Source: Acidobacteriaceae bacterium KBS 83
GTDB taxonomy: Bacteria > Acidobacteriota > Terriglobia > Terriglobales > Acidobacteriaceae
Assembly (NCBI GenBank): GCA_000381585.1
Contig: KB906735.1
Coordinates: 146,242 to 210,241, forward strand
Reading direction: 5' to 3'
Length of the DNA: 64,000 nucleotides
Shown: positions 36,421 through 45,100 of the stretch, one piece after another
Numbering within the stretch: position 1 is the first letter of the stretch
How the letters are laid out: each line of letters starts with the position of its first letter
Notes under the pieces: model-generated
Database searches by the model: none
What the model was told of the DNA's origin: nothing
Seen by the model: only the letters and a program-made list of their open reading frames with translations
Position numbers and translations under genes: made by a program

Positions 36421-36498
36421 GTGACTTTCCGTCAGCACTGTCGCCCCTGTTGTTGCGCTTGTCCATCAAGCCACGGGTGGCAGTTCGCGTGTAGTTAG
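36421..36498 (+). CDS. Cysteine-rich leader peptide (25 aa) of the cys operon
   Basis: Read directly from the sequence; too short for ordinary gene calling. From GTG 36421 the frame encodes 25 residues including HCRPCCCAC and a final ACS before TAG (36496-36498). The Cys codons fall at 36439, 36448, 36451, 36454, 36460 and 36490: six in 25. The frame is open back to an ATG at 36358 (46 residues, nine Cys), so the start is uncertain; the candidate promoter favours the short form. It lies between the S9 peptidase and cysD, with a terminator-like hairpin downstream. A ribosome slowed at the Cys run when cysteinyl-tRNA is scarce is the classic logic of an attenuation leader. Function is inferred. 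Confidence 0.65.
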   Translation: MTFRQHCRPCCCACPSSHGWQFACS

Positions 36499-36521
36499 TT
36501 CCGCGAGAACTCTTTCACAAG

Positions 36522-36548
36522 ACACCCGTTGCTGATCAGCACGGGTGT
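36522..36548 (+). terminator. Attenuator-like hairpin before cysD
   Basis: ACACCCGT (36522-36529) pairs perfectly with ACGGGTGT (36541-36548); the loop adds GCT/AGC pairs around GATC. TTATTCGTTTC follows, a moderate U-rich tract. The upstream word ACGGGTG at 36473-36479, inside the leader ORF just after the Cys run, duplicates the 3' arm and can pair instead with CACCCGT (36523-36529). That offers a competing antiterminator. The hairpin ends 66 bases before the cysD ATG. Confidence 0.6.
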
Positions 36549-36614
36549 TATTCGTTTCAGGGCAGTATTCCCGGCAGATCAGCATTTACCAAGGCACCCA
36601 ACTGAGGTCCCGAG

Positions 36615-37568
36615 ATGCTGCCAACCGAGAATGGTTCGACGTACAGCCCGCCTATTCCGCTGAGTTCGCTACAGAGGGTGAGCCATCTGCGGCTGCTCGA
36701 GGCGGAGAGCATCCACATTCTGCGCGAGGTGGCTTCGGAGTTCGAGCGGCCGGTGATGCTGTACTCCATCGGCAAAGACTCGTCCGTGATGCTGCGTCTG
36801 GCGCAGAAGGCGTTCTTTCCCGGGCCGATTCCCTTCCCGCTGCTGCACATCGATACGGGGTTCAAGTTTCAAGAGATGCTTGCGTTCCGCGATGCGATGG
36901 CGCGCGCGGTTGGCGCGGAGCTACTGGTGTGGCGGAATGAGCCCGCGATTGCCGCGGGGACAAATCCCATTGTGTTGGACACGAAGCGCTGCTGCGGACT
37001 GCTGAAGACGCAAGCGCTGCTGGATGCGTTGAAGCATTACGGCTTCGATGCGGCGTTTGGCGGCGCCCGGCGCGACGAGGAGAAGTCGCGGGCGAAGGAG
37101 CGGATTTTTTCCTTTCGAGACGGCGCCGGACAGTGGGACCCGAAGAACCAGCGGCCGGAACTATGGAATTTGTATAACTCGCGCGTTCACCCGGGTGAGA
37201 GCATCCGCGTGTTTCCGCTCTCCAACTGGACGGAGATGGATGTGTGGCAATACATCCATGAAGAAGAGATTCCGATTGTGGATCTCTACTTCGCGAAGCC
37301 GCGGCCAATGTATGTGCGCGGCGAGGCGCTGCTGCCGGTGGAGCAGGCATTTGTAGCAAGGCTTGGAGAAAAGCCGCAGATGGTGCGCAGCCGGCTGCGC
37401 TCGCTGGGCTGCAGTCCGTGCACCGGCGCGATCCGCTCCGATGCGGATACCTTACCGAAGATCATCGGTGAGTTGCTGTCGTTCCGCTCGTCGGAGCGGG
37501 CGAATCGTGTGATTGACCACGACCAGGAAGGCTCGATGGAGATCAAGAAGCGGGAGGGCTACTTCTGA
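36615..37568 (+). CDS. cysD: Sulfate adenylyltransferase subunit 2
   Basis: A 317-residue PP-loop ATPase subunit that, with CysN, makes adenosine 5'-phosphosulfate (APS) from sulfate and ATP. Motifs: [21 protein letters not shown] (PP-loop SxGKDS), [64 protein letters not shown] and GCSPCTGAI. The length matches the family. It starts at the ATG after GAGGTCCCGAG, and its stop overlaps the cysN start in TGATGG. It is the first enzyme gene after the Cys-rich leader. Confidence 0.96.
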   Translation: MLPTENGSTYSPPIPLSSLQRVSHLRLLEAESIHILREVASEFERPVMLYSIGKDSSVMLRLAQKAFFPGPIPFPLLHIDTGFKFQEMLAFRDAMARAVGAELLVWRNEPAIAAGTNPIVLDTKRCCGLLKTQALLDALKHYGFDAAFGGARRDEEKSRAKERIFSFRDGAGQWDPKNQRPELWNLYNSRVHPGESIRVFPLSNWTEMDVWQYIHEEEIPIVDLYFAKPRPMYVRGEALLPVEQAFVARLGEKPQMVRSRLRSLGCSPCTGAIRSDADTLPKIIGELLSFRSSERANRVIDHDQEGSMEIKKREGYF

Positions 37569-39262
37569 TGGCGTGCGCGCTGACGCAACCGGATCTGCAT
37601 GACGTGGGGACGGATTTTTCGATCGATGCGTTCCTTGAGCGCGAGAGAGAGAAGGATCTATTGCGCTTCTCAACTGCAGGATCGGTGGACGATGGGAAGT
37701 CGACGCTGATTGGCCGCCTGCTCTACGACACACAGAGTGTCTATGACGATCAGGTGCTCTCCATTCGCGGCAAGGGAACGGCTGGGCCGCAGCTTGATTT
37801 TGCGTTGCTAACGGATGGACTGCGGGCCGAGCGTGAGCAAGGCATCACGATCGATGTGGCGTATCGATATTTCTCGACGCCACGGCGCAAGTTCATCATC
37901 GCGGATACCCCGGGACACGAGCAGTACACGCGCAACATGGCGACGGGTGCCTCCACCGCCGACGCAGCGATTGTGCTGGTGGATGCACGGAAGGGCGTGC
38001 TGCCACAGTCGCGGCGGCATGCGTATATCGCGACTCTGCTGGGCGTTCGGCACATCATTGTAGCGGTAAACAAGATGGACCTGGTCGACTACGACGCCGA
38101 AACGTTCGCGTCGATTCGATCAGAGTTCGAGAGCTTTGCGAGATACGCAGCAGCCGAATCAGGCCATACGCCAGAGCTTCACTTTATTCCGGTAAGCGCG
38201 CTGCTGGGCGTGAACGTGGTACGCGTTTCCGATGAGACCCCGTGGTACGACGGCCCGGCGTTGCTGGAGTTGCTCGAGTCATTGCCTACAACGGTAGGCA
38301 GTGAGATAGCGCCGTTTCGGCTGCCGATACAGCATGTGATCCGACCACATCAGGGGTTTCGCGGATTTGCGGGACAGATTGCGTCCGGCACGATTCGCGT
38401 TGGAGATCCTGTAACCGTGCTGCCATCCGGCAGAACGTCACGAGTAGAACGCATAGTCACGTATGACGGCGATCTGGATGTTGCGCATGCCCCGCTGTCG
38501 GTGACGCTGACGCTCGAGGACGAATTGGACATCAGCCGCGGAGATTTGCTGACGCTCGCGGGTGAAGAGACCCGGGTGGCGCGGCGTTTTGCGGCTTCGC
38601 TGGTGTGGATGGATGGCCGGTCACTGGACGCATCACGGCGCTACCTGCTGAAGCATACGAGCCAGACGGTGCCGGCGGAAGTTCGGCTGCGGCACCGAGT
38701 CGATCTCGAGCAATCGATTCGTGAGCCGGGGCGGGTACTGGAGATGAACACAATCGGCGTAGCGGAGATCGAGACGCGCAGGCCGATTGCACTTGAACAG
38801 TACAGAGAGAACCGGACGCTCGGCGCTTTTGTGCTGATCGATGCGGAGACGAATGCAACCGCAGGCGCCGGGATGGTCCGTGAGGTTCTGACGGATGATG
38901 CCAGTGCTGTCGACGCGCGGCCCGTAACAGCACTGGAGCGGGCAACGCGATGGGGACACGCGGGAGTGGTGTTGCGATTGAAGGCGCCTTCCTCAGTGGC
39001 GAACGCGTTCGAACGCGCGCTGCTGAAGGCGGGAGTGTTCGTGGTGCGGCCACCGGATGACGATCCGACGACGCCGGGAGTTCTGGCTGCCGCGGGCGCC
39101 CTGGTACTGGTGGCGGAAGAAGGTGGACATAGTATTTCGCTTCGCATTGGCAGTTCGCGCGCGGAGTCGCTAATTCACGGTGAAACAACGAAGGCTGTCG
39201 CGAGTTTGCTGAGGCTGCTCCGCGAAAGTAATGTTTTGCATCATCAGGAGCGTACTCGATGA
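37568..39262 (+). CDS. cysN: Sulfate adenylyltransferase subunit 1 with degenerate APS-kinase-like tail
   Basis: A 564-residue protein. Residues ~28-440 are an EF-Tu-like GTPase that drives APS synthesis: P-loop GSVDDGKS (38-45), REQGITIDVAY, DTPGHEQY, VNKMDLV, then the beta-barrel domains. Residues ~461-564 align by eye to CysC (APS kinase): GVVLRLKAPSSVANAFERALLKAGVFVV corresponds in order and spacing to the kinase start, but the P-loop GLSGxGKS is replaced by LKAPSS, so this part cannot bind ATP normally. CysN alone is ~430-475 residues, CysNC ~630. The tail looks like a decayed kinase. The neighbour CysH reduces APS itself, so the kinase is dispensable. Its stop overlaps the cysH start. 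Confidence 0.92.
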   Translation: MACALTQPDLHDVGTDFSIDAFLEREREKDLLRFSTAGSVDDGKSTLIGRLLYDTQSVYDDQVLSIRGKGTAGPQLDFALLTDGLRAEREQGITIDVAYRYFSTPRRKFIIADTPGHEQYTRNMATGASTADAAIVLVDARKGVLPQSRRHAYIATLLGVRHIIVAVNKMDLVDYDAETFASIRSEFESFARYAAAESGHTPELHFIPVSALLGVNVVRVSDETPWYDGPALLELLESLPTTVGSEIAPFRLPIQHVIRPHQGFRGFAGQIASGTIRVGDPVTVLPSGRTSRVERIVTYDGDLDVAHAPLSVTLTLEDELDISRGDLLTLAGEETRVARRFAASLVWMDGRSLDASRRYLLKHTSQTVPAEVRLRHRVDLEQSIREPGRVLEMNTIGVAEIETRRPIALEQYRENRTLGAFVLIDAETNATAGAGMVREVLTDDASAVDARPVTALERATRWGHAGVVLRLKAPSSVANAFERALLKAGVFVVRPPDDDPTTPGVLAAAGALVLVAEEGGHSISLRIGSSRAESLIHGETTKAVASLLRLLRESNVLHHQERTR

Positions 39263-39954
39263 GTGTTGTTTTTGCGGGATTGGACGCGAAGGTATCGGGT
39301 GTTCAGGATCAACTGGAGCGGGCTTTCATAGAAGCGCCCAGCGTGGACGATGTGTGCCTTACATGCAGCTTCCAGGCAGAGGATGTGCTGCTGCTGAAGC
39401 TTGCACTTGAGCTGCGCCCCGATTTGCCGACTTTGTTTCTTGACACGGGTTATCACTTCGCGGAGACGTATGCGTATCGCGATCGGATTGCGCGGGAGTG
39501 GGACGTGAACCTGATCAACCTGCTGCCATTGACGACAGTGGCCACACAAGAGGCGCAGCATGGGCTGTTGTATCAAACGAGCCCTGACCGGTGCTGTGCA
39601 GCGCGCAAGGTCGAGCCGTTGTTTCGCGCAGTTGCGAATTACAAGGTCTGGATCACGGGGCTACGGCGGGAGCAGGCGAAGACGCGAGCCGCGCTGGAGG
39701 AGTCGGCGCTGTTTACCCTGCCAGGCGGCAAGCAGGTGCTGAAGTTGAGTCCCCTGGCGCAATTCAGCACGGCAGACGTGTGGCATGCATGCGAGGACCT
39801 GAGCATTCCGCTGCTGCCGCTGTATGCGCGTGGCTACTCATCGATTGGATGCGAGCCGTGCACTTCGTTGCCGCTCGATCCGGGAGATGCGCGGTCGGGG
39901 CGTTGGGCCGGGCGCAAGGTGGAGTGCGGTATTCACATCCAGGCGGCGAGGTAA
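39259..39954 (+). CDS. cysH: APS reductase (Fe-S CysH type)
   Basis: A 231-residue reductase. The PP-loop-like region CSFQAEDVLLLKLAL and FLDTGYHFAETY bind the substrate. The cluster-binding motifs C112-C113 and C198-E-P-C201 mark the [4Fe-4S] APS-reductase type, distinct from PAPS reductase, which lacks them. The catalytic Cys is in K-V-ECGIH (C223). It converts APS to sulfite and AMP with thioredoxin. The ATG at 39259 overlaps the cysN stop (ATGA). Sulfite reductase is not in the window, so the operon stops at sulfite. Confidence 0.93.
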   Translation: MSVVFAGLDAKVSGVQDQLERAFIEAPSVDDVCLTCSFQAEDVLLLKLALELRPDLPTLFLDTGYHFAETYAYRDRIAREWDVNLINLLPLTTVATQEAQHGLLYQTSPDRCCAARKVEPLFRAVANYKVWITGLRREQAKTRAALEESALFTLPGGKQVLKLSPLAQFSTADVWHACEDLSIPLLPLYARGYSSIGCEPCTSLPLDPGDARSGRWAGRKVECGIHIQAAR

Positions 39955-39984
39955 GCTCAAAGACAGGCACCTCAGGATGGAAGC

Positions 39985-40740
39985 TTGGAATACCTGATCG
40001 GGTTCATCATCGCCGTCTTCATCGCACTAACGGGGGTCGGCGCGGGCACCATCACGACGCCGTTGCTGGTGCTCGTGCTTGGCGTGCCGGCGGCGATGGC
40101 GGTCAGTGTCGGCCTGATGTTCTCCGCAGCGGTCAAGCTGGTGCTGCTGCCGATGCAGATCTGGCGCAAGCAGGTGGCTTGGCGCACGCTGGCTTTCATG
40201 CTGGCGGGCGGCGTGCCAGGCGTGCTCGCAGGTTCGTTCCTGCTGCAACGATTTGTCGACAAGGGCGCGACCCACCTGGTGAACGGGGTGCTGGGTGTAG
40301 TTCTTGTTGCGACGGCGCTGTGGCAGATTTTCTTTTCGTTCCGGCCAGTGGAGCATCGGACAGACGCACCAGATCGCGCGCGGCTGTTGCCGTGGCTCAT
40401 GCTGCCGGTGGGCGCGGAAGTTGGATTCTCCTCGGCTGGCGCGGGCGCACTGGGAAGCGCCGCATTGCTGACACTGACACCGCTTGCTCCGGCACAGGTG
40501 GTGGGGACGGACATTGCATTTGGCTTTCTGACTTCGTCGCTGGGAAGCGGAGCGCACTGGTTTACGGGCGGGGTGAATCAAGTGCTGCTGACACATTTGA
40601 TTGCCGGCGGCCTGGCAGGTGCGATGGTCGGGTCGATCTTGGCAGGCAGTGTTCCGAAGAGGCCGTTGCGCGTCGCGCTGTGGGTGTGGCTGCTGGTGAT
40701 CGGCGCGATTTTTCTGTATCACTCGGCGCAGCCGTTGTAG
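39985..40740 (+). CDS. TauE/SafE-family membrane permease
   Basis: A 251-residue membrane protein with about seven to eight helices. The N-terminus (GFIIAVFIALTGVGAGTITTPLLVLVLGVPAAMAVSVGLM) and the later repeat (VGFSSAGAGALGSAALLTLTPLAPAQVVGTDIAFGF) are the two homologous halves of the TauE/SafE fold. Some members export sulfite or sulfoacetate. Being the last gene of the cysDNH operon, sulfite or sulfate handling is the natural guess. The start is TTG 39985 with GGATGG upstream; no in-frame ATG precedes it. It converges with the MFS gene, seven bases apart. Confidence 0.88.
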   Translation: MEYLIGFIIAVFIALTGVGAGTITTPLLVLVLGVPAAMAVSVGLMFSAAVKLVLLPMQIWRKQVAWRTLAFMLAGGVPGVLAGSFLLQRFVDKGATHLVNGVLGVVLVATALWQIFFSFRPVEHRTDAPDRARLLPWLMLPVGAEVGFSSAGAGALGSAALLTLTPLAPAQVVGTDIAFGFLTSSLGSGAHWFTGGVNQVLLTHLIAGGLAGAMVGSILAGSVPKRPLRVALWVWLLVIGAIFLYHSAQPL

Positions 40741-40746
40741 AGCGGC

Positions 40747-42006
40747 TTACATGCCCGCCGCCGCTTTGTCGCCCCTGATGGTCGCGTTGCTTATGAGGGG
40801 CCTTGCCCAGAAGCCGACGCTCCAGACATAACCGAAAGTCAGATAGAGCAGCATCATCGCGGTGCGCAGGCCGAGGTGATCGCCGATGCGCCCGATGGTG
40901 AGCGTCATGATGGCGCCGCCCATGATGCCGGTGGTGAGGATGCCGGTGAAAGAGCCGTGGTGCTCGGCGACGGAGTTGAGCGAGAGCGAGATCAGGATGG
41001 GCCACATGACTGAGGCGAAGAGGCCGACGAGCGGGAACGCGACAACAGAGACGGATGCCGGCGCGTAGAGGCCGAGTGAGAGCATGAGGAGCGCTCCGGT
41101 GGCAGCACCGATGAGAACACGGCGGCTGTCAAAGATGCGGAGGAGGAAAGCTCCGCCGAAGCAGCCAGTCGTCATGAGGCCCCAGAACCACGAGACGGCG
41201 CGCGCACCGGTGGTATGTGGATCGTACCCGTGGTAGTGGCTTAAAAATTGCGAGATCCAGTTGGCCGTTCCCTGCTCGCAGCCTACATAGGCAAAGATGG
41301 CGAGGAAGTAGAGCCAGACCAGACGGCGCCGGACGAGCCCTTTGTACATCGAAAAGGTGCCGGGTCGTTCTTCCGCCGTGTGCTGGACAGGCGGAAATCT
41401 TGAAAGGGAGAGAACGATGACCATGGTGATGGCGACGGCAGCGAATATCCAGTAGAGCGAGACCCACGGAAGGCCCGGGGGCGTGATGCGACTCAGCACA
41501 CTGAGAAGCGGGTTCTTGTGGTCGGCAACGCGGGGCAAATGGATGACGAGGTAGGAGTAGATCCATGGGCCGAGGAAAGCTGCTGACCCGAAGAGCAGTT
41601 GCGCAATGGTCTCGTTGAGGGCGAAGTGCTCCTCGCCACCAGCGACGCGGAGCAGCGGGTTAATGGCGACCTGCAGCATCGCCATGCCGACTCCGATGAC
41701 GAAGAGCGAGACGAATGCGACCTTGTAGGTGGGTTGAAGCGCGAAGCTGATCGAGCCGAGCGTTGCGCCGACAAAGGCGCATATCATGACAGGCTTTTCG
41801 GAGTAGCGCTCGACGAGAAATCCGGCAGGAATGGACATGACGCCGTAGGCGATGAAGAAGGCGAAGACGAGGAATCCTGCTGCTCCCAGAGTGACGGAGA
41901 AGGTGCTGATGATGTCCGGGACGATGGGGCCGAGGATGTTGGTGAGCAGGGAGATGACAAAGAAGACGAGGAATATGAGGCGTGCCAGGAACCGGTTCCG
42001 TGCCAT
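40747..42006 (-). CDS. MFS sugar transporter (FucP-like)
   Basis: A 419-residue major facilitator with twelve predicted helices. The pattern FLVFAFFIAYGVMSIPAGFLVERYSEKP, and MAMLQVAINPLLRVAGGEEHFALNETIAQLLFGSAAFLGPWIYSY, resemble the FucP/glucose-galactose permease branch (N-Q-x-F-N-like motif region after helix 4). It takes up a monosaccharide by proton symport. GGAGAGGC sits nine bases before the ATG at 42006; the frame continues to 42081 but the longer version would overlap the ROK gene. It is the last gene of the sugar operon, 13 bases after the ROK kinase stop. The transported sugar is unknown. Confidence 0.85.
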   Translation of the reverse strand: MARNRFLARLIFLVFFVISLLTNILGPIVPDIISTFSVTLGAAGFLVFAFFIAYGVMSIPAGFLVERYSEKPVMICAFVGATLGSISFALQPTYKVAFVSLFVIGVGMAMLQVAINPLLRVAGGEEHFALNETIAQLLFGSAAFLGPWIYSYLVIHLPRVADHKNPLLSVLSRITPPGLPWVSLYWIFAAVAITMVIVLSLSRFPPVQHTAEERPGTFSMYKGLVRRRLVWLYFLAIFAYVGCEQGTANWISQFLSHYHGYDPHTTGARAVSWFWGLMTTGCFGGAFLLRIFDSRRVLIGAATGALLMLSLGLYAPASVSVVAFPLVGLFASVMWPILISLSLNSVAEHHGSFTGILTTGIMGGAIMTLTIGRIGDHLGLRTAMMLLYLTFGYVWSVGFWARPLISNATIRGDKAAAGM

Positions 42007-42019
42007 GGATGCGCCTCTC

Positions 42020-42949
42020 CTACTGTGGTTGCGCGAAGCGATGATGCCAGACCCGCGCTGCGCCGATGAGGTTGGCGTCATCGCCGAGTGAGGCGAGACT
42101 CAGGTCCACCTTGTCGAGCGGGACGAAACGACATCCCTGCTGCATGACCTTGCGGATGTCATTGAGAAAGACGCCGGCGCTCTTCATCACGCTTCCCCCG
42201 AGGATGACGGCGTCCGGGGTGAAGAGGTTAACGAGGTTGGCGAGGCCAATGCCGAGATAGAAGTTCTCGCGCTCGACAGCGCGAGCCGCGAGAGGGTCGC
42301 CGGCCATCGCATGTTCGTAGATACGCCTCGCGGTGAGGCCGGGGTCGCCTTTGTATTCGGGATGCGACGCCATCCACTTCACCATCCCGGGGCCACACGC
42401 GAGCGCCTCCCAACAACCGCGGAGGCCGCAGGAGCACGGCGGCCCGTTCACATCGATGACCTGATGCGCAACCTCGGGATGTGCGCCGTCGACGCCACGG
42501 TAGAGATGGCCGTCGAGAATGATGCCGCCACCGATGCCAGTACCCACCGTGACGTAGATGAGCCGGGATTTATTTCGACCTGCGCCCCAAGTAGCTTCGC
42601 CGAGTGCGCCCGCGTCGGCATCGTTCTCCATCGCAACGGAAACATTAAATTCGCGTGCGAGATCGTCAGCGGGCGATGCGCCGCTCCATTGCGGAATGGT
42701 GTCGAGGTTCTGGAACTTGCCGGTTAGAGGGTCAAGCGGGCCGGTGGAACCGATGCCTATCCCGGCGATGTTGGCGTCGGCGTCGCGCGCGGCCTCGCGC
42801 AGCATGGTGGCGATGAGTGTGAGGGCTTGCGGCCACGGACCCGCGGTCTGGGTGGGCGCCTGCCGGCACGCGAGGACACGGCCGGAATCGTCGACAATGC
42901 CGGCAGCTATCTTGGTGCCGCCGATGTCCACTGCGCCGATTGCGTTCAC
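42020..42949 (-). CDS. ROK-family sugar kinase
   Basis: A 309-residue ROK kinase. Motifs: VDIGGTKIAAGIV (phosphate 1), ENDADAGALGEATWGAGR, VTVGTGIGGGIILDG and the zinc-binding CSCGLRGCWEALACG (C-x-C-G-x-x-G-C-x-E). PEVAHQ aligns with the family ExGH metal ligand region. It is expected to phosphorylate a hexose or N-acetylhexosamine at C6; the specificity is unassigned. The start is GTG 42949, overlapping the TGA of the SIS gene (GTGA), so expression is coupled. With the SIS protein it suggests amino-sugar phosphate metabolism. Confidence 0.88.
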   Translation of the reverse strand: MNAIGAVDIGGTKIAAGIVDDSGRVLACRQAPTQTAGPWPQALTLIATMLREAARDADANIAGIGIGSTGPLDPLTGKFQNLDTIPQWSGASPADDLAREFNVSVAMENDADAGALGEATWGAGRNKSRLIYVTVGTGIGGGIILDGHLYRGVDGAHPEVAHQVIDVNGPPCSCGLRGCWEALACGPGMVKWMASHPEYKGDPGLTARRIYEHAMAGDPLAARAVERENFYLGIGLANLVNLFTPDAVILGGSVMKSAGVFLNDIRKVMQQGCRFVPLDKVDLSLASLGDDANLIGAARVWHHRFAQPQ

Positions 42950-43992
42950 GTTTGCAGCAGGCCCTTCTCGCCTTGGACGACGTAGGACGCAAAGCGGAAC
43001 GAGTCACAGTCCACACCGCAGAGACGCGCGAGCCTCTCTGCCGCGAGCTGCGCGGGAATGATGTCCATGAGGAATTGCCAGCCCGATGGCCAGGGCGGCA
43101 GAGGCATCACGAGGTCGCCGGCATCCGCAGGCACGCCGGATCCGATGAGCAGAACGGATGCGCCGAGATGCCGCAGGTCACGCGCCACGGCAAGATCTGC
43201 ATCATGCATGCGTTCATCGATCCAGATGGCGAAGCGCATGCCTGCGGCTACGATCTCCTGTGGGCCGTGGCGGAAGCTGTCGGTGCCCATCGCGATGGCC
43301 GGAACTTTCACGCCCTCTTCCCAGAGAAGTTGTGCGGCGCAGCTGCTGGCGAGGCTCGCACCACGCGCGAGGAAGCAATAGTTTGCGCCAGGCTGCAGCC
43401 ATGAGGTCTGCGCGAGTTGACGTTGCCATTCTGGAATTTTTTCCGCGGTTGCTGTGATCGCTGGGAGAAGGGTAGATGCGAGGTGATCGCCGAACGTCCC
43501 GGCTATGGTGCCAGCGATGGCGGCAGCCCCGGCGGCAAGCGAGACATAGGTATTTGCCGAGATGCCGTGGTCGGGTTTGACGGGAAGAACGATGGGAATG
43601 TTCGCTTCGAGGGCGAGCGCACCGTCGGGGAAATTGGTGATACCGACGATCGTCGCGTGCGCGCCGCGGGCCTTCTCCAGCAGCTTAACGATCTCGATGC
43701 TGCGTCCGCTGCGAGAGAGGACGATGAGGACCGATCCAGCAGGAATGCTGGCGGTATGGAGCAGCTCCGCGGCATCGACTAGATAGACGGGGTGCCCGGC
43801 CGAGTGAAAGTGCGATGCTGCGCCGAGGGCTGCGTTGTAGCTGGCACCGATGCCGGTGAGATAGACATGACGCGCGCCCTGCACGGCAGCAGCCGCTGCG
43901 CTGAGTGGCGAGCTGCCTTTGCCTTGCAGTAGCTCGATGACACTGCGCAGCTCATCGGGCTGGCGGAGTATGTCCTGAAGGAAATGCGTCAT
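42946..43992 (-). CDS. SIS-domain protein (GlmS-isomerase-like)
   Basis: A 348-residue protein with two SIS (sugar isomerase) domains and no glutaminase domain. HVYLTGIGASYNAALGAASHF, VLSRSGRSIEIVKLLEKA and LWEEGVKVPAIAMGTDSFRHGPQEIV match the phosphosugar-binding and catalytic-Glu regions of GlmS-type isomerases/deaminases. It may isomerise or deaminate a glucosamine- or galactosamine-6-phosphate-like sugar. GAGGACC precedes ATG 43992; a longer frame to 44043 has no site. It lies between DUF1080 and the ROK kinase. A regulatory SIS role is also possible. Confidence 0.82.
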   Translation of the reverse strand: MTHFLQDILRQPDELRSVIELLQGKGSSPLSAAAAAVQGARHVYLTGIGASYNAALGAASHFHSAGHPVYLVDAAELLHTASIPAGSVLIVLSRSGRSIEIVKLLEKARGAHATIVGITNFPDGALALEANIPIVLPVKPDHGISANTYVSLAAGAAAIAGTIAGTFGDHLASTLLPAITATAEKIPEWQRQLAQTSWLQPGANYCFLARGASLASSCAAQLLWEEGVKVPAIAMGTDSFRHGPQEIVAAGMRFAIWIDERMHDADLAVARDLRHLGASVLLIGSGVPADAGDLVMPLPPWPSGWQFLMDIIPAQLAAERLARLCGVDCDSFRFASYVVQGEKGLLQT

Positions 43993-44058
43993 ACGTGGTC
44001 CTCGATGCACGCCGCGGCAGAGACGCGAGATGCGCCTCTGCACGGCGCAGTAATAGGG

Positions 44059-45033
44059 CTAGAGTGCAGGCGTGACCACAATGTTACGAAACGCAACATG
44101 ACCCTTCTCGCTGCCCTGCAGGTAGATCGGGCCGGGCATTGCCTCGTGGCTGTCGAGCGCGCCGCCGGTGAGACCCCGAATCTCCTGGTCGTTGACGACG
44201 GTCGTGCCGTTCAGCACGACGGTGACTTTTCGGCCGATGAGCGTGATGTCGTAGGTCTGCCAGACATCCGGACGGCGCGGCAGCTCCGGATTCGGTGCGA
44301 TGAAGCCGTAGACTCCGCCGGTGTGGTGGCTGGGCGGCTCTGCCTGCGACTCAGTTTCTATCTGCACCTCATAGCGGCCGCGCAGATAGACACCGCTGTT
44401 CGCGTCCTTGCCACAGTTGAATTCGAGATGGAGTTTGAAGTCCTGGAACTTGTGATCGTTGATGAGCTCGTGGGCGTGGGATGGTTTAACGATGGTGCCG
44501 TTCTCGACCGTCCACTCGGGCGCGCCGGGCTTGTCGGGATGCCAGCCGGTGAGGTCCTTTCCGTTGAAGAGCGAGACGGGCTTGCCCCAGTGAGGGGTGC
44601 GCGTGTAGACGAGGGCGGGTGCACGATTGCCGACCCATTGCCAGCTTGAGCCGTCGGGCCCGTTCACTGTGCCGGTGAGGGTCTTACCGGTGAGCTTGCC
44701 TTCAAACACCATGTCGGTTTTGCTGTCTTCTTCTTCTTTCGGAGAGACGAAGGTGAGTTTGCCGTCCGATATATCGACTTTAGGCAGAGGACGCACGTTG
44801 CCCCAGCGGCCGGTCATCCGGGCTTTCAGTTGGCCGCCCTCTTCGCTTATTTCGATCCACGACGGCCAATCGCGATCGGGTCCTTTTAGTGTCAGGTCCC
44901 AGCGGCCGAGAAAGCGGGAAGTGGCGGCGTTGCTGGTGGCTGCCGCTTTGGCCGGATGCGCTGCGTGTGCAGGCAGAGGGCTCCATGCAATCATGGCGAC
45001 TGCGGCAGCGAAGATTACCTTTGGAAATTTCAC
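44059..45033 (-). CDS. Exported DUF1080 sugar hydrolase
   Basis: A 324-residue protein with signal peptide residues 1-26 (WSPLPAHAA). Residues ~40-140 form an extra beta domain (RFLGRWDLTLKGPDRDWPSWIEI…). The C-terminal 190 residues form a DUF1080 (concanavalin-like jelly roll) domain: SLFNGKDLTGWHPD, WTVENGTIVKP, FQDFKLHLEFNCGKDANSGVYLRGRYEVQI, GHVAFRNIVVTP. DUF1080 proteins include 3-keto-disaccharide hydrolases, which fits the neighbouring Tat-exported Gfo/Idh/MocA dehydrogenase. GTG 45033 is used because AAGGAG sits ten bases upstream. Confidence 0.87.
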   Translation of the reverse strand: MKFPKVIFAAAVAMIAWSPLPAHAAHPAKAAATSNAATSRFLGRWDLTLKGPDRDWPSWIEISEEGGQLKARMTGRWGNVRPLPKVDISDGKLTFVSPKEEEDSKTDMVFEGKLTGKTLTGTVNGPDGSSWQWVGNRAPALVYTRTPHWGKPVSLFNGKDLTGWHPDKPGAPEWTVENGTIVKPSHAHELINDHKFQDFKLHLEFNCGKDANSGVYLRGRYEVQIETESQAEPPSHHTGGVYGFIAPNPELPRRPDVWQTYDITLIGRKVTVVLNGTTVVNDQEIRGLTGGALDSHEAMPGPIYLQGSEKGHVAFRNIVVTPAL

Positions 45034-45100
45034 GATCCCATAACTCCTTTGCACCGCTGCGAGTTGCGCGGCCTTTCATGAATTAGCACAGTCTGCGACC

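Noticed and set aside
36350-36614. SAM or other sulfur riboswitch before cysD
   Set aside because: I saw no conserved SAM-I/II/IV core; the Cys-rich ORF plus hairpin explains the region better.
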